This document shows positions 5,909 through 7,588 of a DNA stretch of 7,588 bases, piece by piece (the first letter of the stretch is position 1; every line of letters starts with the position of its first letter). The translations under genes and the position numbers were made by a program. The stretch spans positions 1 through 7,588 of the forward strand of contig CAKPRW010000067.1 in assembly GCA_934183045.1 (NCBI GenBank), given 5' to 3'. This stretch comes from an uncultured Clostridia bacterium (GTDB taxonomy: Bacteria > Bacillota > Clostridia > TANB77 > CAG-508). Below the pieces are notes generated by a model. The model searched no databases. It had not been told where the DNA came from and saw only the letters and a list, made by a program, of their open reading frames with translations.

Positions 5909-6180
5909 TTGAAAAAATAGCAGATTATAAACAAATAAGAGAATTAAAAGAAGGAGATGTTATAGAATATAAGATAAATAATATATATGTACTTTATAGG
6001 GTTATAGGAATAAAAGAAACATCAAAAGGGTATAGGTATGAAACCAAAGGGGACAATAATAAAGAAAAAGATTTATTGCCAGTAGATGAAGATCAAATTG
6101 TAGGTAAAGTAACATATGTAGTTCCATATTTAGAATATCCGTCAGTATGGTTTAGTGAATGGATTAATAAAAACAAATAA
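5872..6180 (+). CDS. sipW: Catalytic domain of a SipW-type (ER-type) signal peptidase I, separated from its N-terminus by a frameshift
   Basis: These 102 residues match the catalytic region of ER-type signal peptidases (SipW family). They show 'MSPYFNRGDVCIIEK' (after the Ser-Met motif), 'LKEGDVIEYKINN', 'VLYRVIGI', 'YRYETKGDNNKEKD' and 'VDEDQIVGKVTYVVPYLEY'. Such enzymes remove the leaders of dedicated substrates, in Bacillus TasA and TapA, and the two exported proteins just upstream fit that role. The Ser codon AGT (5869-5871) stands directly before this ATG, so the expected nucleophile is not in this ORF, and no ribosome-binding site precedes it. The true protein should therefore start at 5204. 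A second oddity is at residue 42 (5995-5997): family members have His in 'v-x-H-R-[IV]' as the partner of Ser, but here it is Tyr (TAT; CAT would be His). As written the enzyme looks inactive. Confidence 0.75.
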   Translation: MSPYFNRGDVCIIEKIADYKQIRELKEGDVIEYKINNIYVLYRVIGIKETSKGYRYETKGDNNKEKDLLPVDEDQIVGKVTYVVPYLEYPSVWFSEWINKNK

Positions 6181-6210
6181 AAATATTTTAATTAGAAAGG
6201 GTGGAATAGA

Positions 6211-7191
6211 ATGAAAAATAAACATGAAATTAAAGTTTTAGTAACAGTTGTAATAATTGCTATTTCTGTTTTTATTATTATTCAATCTTTTCCAATTTCT
6301 AATAATCTAATATACCAATATGATGCTTTTCAAAATACATATTACAAGGTATATCTTACAAAAAATGATTATTATACTCAAGACTACTTAGATAAAGACA
6401 ATGTATATTTAAAAGATTTGACTAGATATATAGAATTTAATTTTAACTATAACTATAACTCATCTATGAAAGAAAATTTAGATTGTAAATATGATATTTT
6501 AGCAACTTTATATATTGAGTATTCGAACACTGGACAAGTAATATTAGAAAAAAATTATCCAATTATAGAAAACAAAACAATACAACAATATACAAATAAA
6601 ATTGGTATAAATGAAAAAATAAATATTGATTACCAGAAATATAATAGTGAAGTAGATAAATTTAAAGAACAGTTTAACTTACCTGTTACGGCATATTTAG
6701 TAATAAATTTTAATGTGAAATCTGGAATTCAAAATCAGGAAGAAACAATACAATCTTCTGTATCAAAAGTAACAATAGATTTAAATCAACCAGTATATGA
6801 AATAAAAGTAAAAGAATCAGATGAACAAGAAAATACAATTTTAGAAACACAAAATGTAGACAAAAATGTAAATTATACAAAATTAATAATAGGAATATTA
6901 ATTCTTTTAATTGCAACAGGATATTTATTATATCAAATATGGAAATATCAGACTAATGAATCCCAAAAAGTTGAAGTTAAAGTGAAAAAAATTCTAAAGA
7001 AATATAAAAATATTATAGTAGAAATAAAAAATATGCCTAAATTAGAAATGAAAAATGTAATTGATGTAAAAGAATTTGAAGAACTTATAAGCATTGAAGA
7101 TGAAATAAGAGAACCTATATTATATTACAGAGAAAAAAATGCGTTTTTTATTATAGATAATAAAATAATATATAGAAAAGAGCTAAGGTAA
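6211..7191 (+). CDS. DUF5305-like two-helix membrane protein
   Basis: This 326-residue protein starts after AAAGGGTGG, 30 nt downstream of the peptidase. Helix 1 is at about residues 9-26. A large outer domain (about 35-220) has 'YDAFQNTYYKVYLTKNDYY', 'YIEFNFNYNYNSS' and 'CKYDILATLYIEY'. Helix 2 (about 224-244) is followed by a basic segment and a small cytoplasmic domain (about 255-326) with 'NVIDVKEFEELISIEDEIREPILYY' and 'AFFIIDNKIIYRKEL'. This arrangement, with the 'L..i......PIL.y......f.i.d....Y' ending, is what I recall of the DUF5305 family in archaea and clostridia, often beside ER-type signal peptidases. The function is unknown; its place in the cluster suggests a helper in export, processing or anchoring of the two secreted proteins. 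The gene is intact, and a terminator overlaps its stop codon. Confidence 0.7.
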   Translation: MKNKHEIKVLVTVVIIAISVFIIIQSFPISNNLIYQYDAFQNTYYKVYLTKNDYYTQDYLDKDNVYLKDLTRYIEFNFNYNYNSSMKENLDCKYDILATLYIEYSNTGQVILEKNYPIIENKTIQQYTNKIGINEKINIDYQKYNSEVDKFKEQFNLPVTAYLVINFNVKSGIQNQEETIQSSVSKVTIDLNQPVYEIKVKESDEQENTILETQNVDKNVNYTKLIIGILILLIATGYLLYQIWKYQTNESQKVEVKVKKILKKYKNIIVEIKNMPKLEMKNVIDVKEFEELISIEDEIREPILYYREKNAFFIIDNKIIYRKELR

Positions 7192-7203
7192 TTAGCTTTT
7201 TTT
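7176..7203 (+). terminator. Rho-independent terminator ending the SipW-type cluster
   Basis: AGCTAA (7181-7186) pairs with TTAGCT (7192-7197) around a 5-nt loop. The pairing extends through a G-T pair and A-T pairs into a T-run (7198-7203). The loop and left arm contain the last codons and the TAA stop (7189-7191) of the DUF5305-like gene, so the terminator is partly built from coding sequence. Confidence 0.8.
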
Positions 7204-7312
7204 CGTATAAATAAATGAATAATAGTAAAAAACGAACAACTACTTTTATAAAAAATATAGACTTTTATTATGAAATAATGTAGAATTATTGATGTAGCAA
7301 AAGTTGGAAGAA

Positions 7313-7347
7313 ATCAATTTAAATATAACTTTCATCTTTAAATTGAT
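7313..7347 (+). repeat. 11-bp perfect inverted repeat in the intergenic region
   Basis: ATCAATTTAAA (7313-7323) and TTTAAATTGAT (7337-7347) are perfect reverse complements with a 13-nt spacer. No T-run follows, so it is not a terminator. It lies 36 nt before the TTG start of the next gene and could be an operator or a leader hairpin, but an AT-only palindrome in AT-rich DNA may also be chance. Confidence 0.4.
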
Positions 7348-7382
7348 ATAAAATAGAAATATTAAAAATATGGAGAATTTAA

Positions 7383-7588
7383 TTGAAAGATATGAGTAAA
7401 AAAATTGGATTTACAATCGGAAAATTTTCACCCTATCACATAGGGCATAAGTATTTAATAAAAAGTGGAATTCAAGATATGGATGAATTTTATGTAGTTG
7501 TGTATGATACACCTCGGATATATAGACATAGATAAAAAAATAAATTGGATAAAAAAGGATTTTAAAAATGTAAAAATATTAAAAGCAT
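7383..7588 (+). pseudogene. NadR-like nucleotidyltransferase, N-terminal part, frameshifted and cut by window edge
   Basis: The start is probably TTG 7383, because GGAGA (7372-7376) lies six bases before it; ATG 7392 is too far from that site. The product opens with 'KIGFTIGKFSPYHIGHKYLI', the nucleotide-binding strand and HxGH motif of the cytidylyltransferase fold. It continues 'FYVVVYDTPRI', as in NadR-type nicotinamide-nucleotide adenylyltransferases. The frame then stops at TAA 7533-7535. The expected continuation, 'IDIDKKINWIKKDFKNVKILKA', is in the next frame from 7522 to the window end and matches the family's x-x-W-I-+ region. Between the YDTP motif and the Trp the fused reading is about two residues short, so either five bases are missing or one base is extra near 7518-7524. 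As written only about 50 residues would be made. The role in NAD salvage is family knowledge and the substrate is not proven. Confidence 0.7.

Noticed and set aside
6710..6916. Leucine-rich minus-strand frame
   Set aside because: Its composition is the complement of Lys/Glu/Asn-rich + strand codons in the DUF5305-like gene, and there is no start signal.

Overview
The window is very AT-rich, every gene lies on the + strand, and the strong ribosome-binding sites are GGAGG-like. This fits a low-GC Gram-positive bacterium, most likely a host-associated or uncultured member of the Clostridia. The evidence for that is the pilin-like 'KGITLIALIVT' leader, the DUF5305-type protein and the multi-membrane-segment SipW-type signal peptidase. 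No tRNA, rRNA, CRISPR array, insertion sequence or integrase was found. The minus-strand reading frames are shadows of + strand genes.

Layout. Positions 1-245 hold the C-terminal end of an unrecognised protein, closed by a perfect 14-bp terminator hairpin (251-284). A small four-helix membrane protein of unknown function follows (435-938). A clear sigma-A promoter (977-1006) and a strong RBS precede a 779-residue secreted protein (1033-3372). That protein joins a type IV pilin-like leader, a middle domain of the kind common in clostridial surface proteins, and a C-terminal parallel beta-helix-like repeat region. A short nucleoside 2-deoxyribosyltransferase-like protein (3422-3730) ends at a terminator (3788-3830).

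The rest is a compact gene cluster (about 3838-7191, gaps of 10-30 nt) that looks like a clostridial relative of the tapA-sipW-tasA biofilm-matrix locus of Bacillus. It holds a small secreted beta-rich protein (TasA/camelysin-like in outline) and a second secreted protein with two CBM2-like carbohydrate-binding domains. Next come an ER-type (SipW-type) signal peptidase and a two-helix DUF5305-like membrane protein, and the cluster ends at a terminator overlapping the last stop codon. The two secreted proteins share an alignable 16-residue segment at the end of their leaders (Y-A-x-L-S-[QE]-x-[LI]-x-I-[NT]-G-x-A-x-I). I infer that this is the region the dedicated peptidase recognises.

The most notable feature is damage in this system. 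The peptidase is split by an apparent 1-nt deletion one codon before its catalytic serine, and the catalytic histidine position reads tyrosine. The first substrate has lost its start by one A in a poly-A run, although that run (A AAA AAA) is also a classic -1 slippery site. A NadR-like nucleotidyltransferase at the right edge is also out of frame. The cluster may be decaying, phase-variable or slippage-dependent, or the assembly may contain indel errors; the sequence alone cannot decide which.
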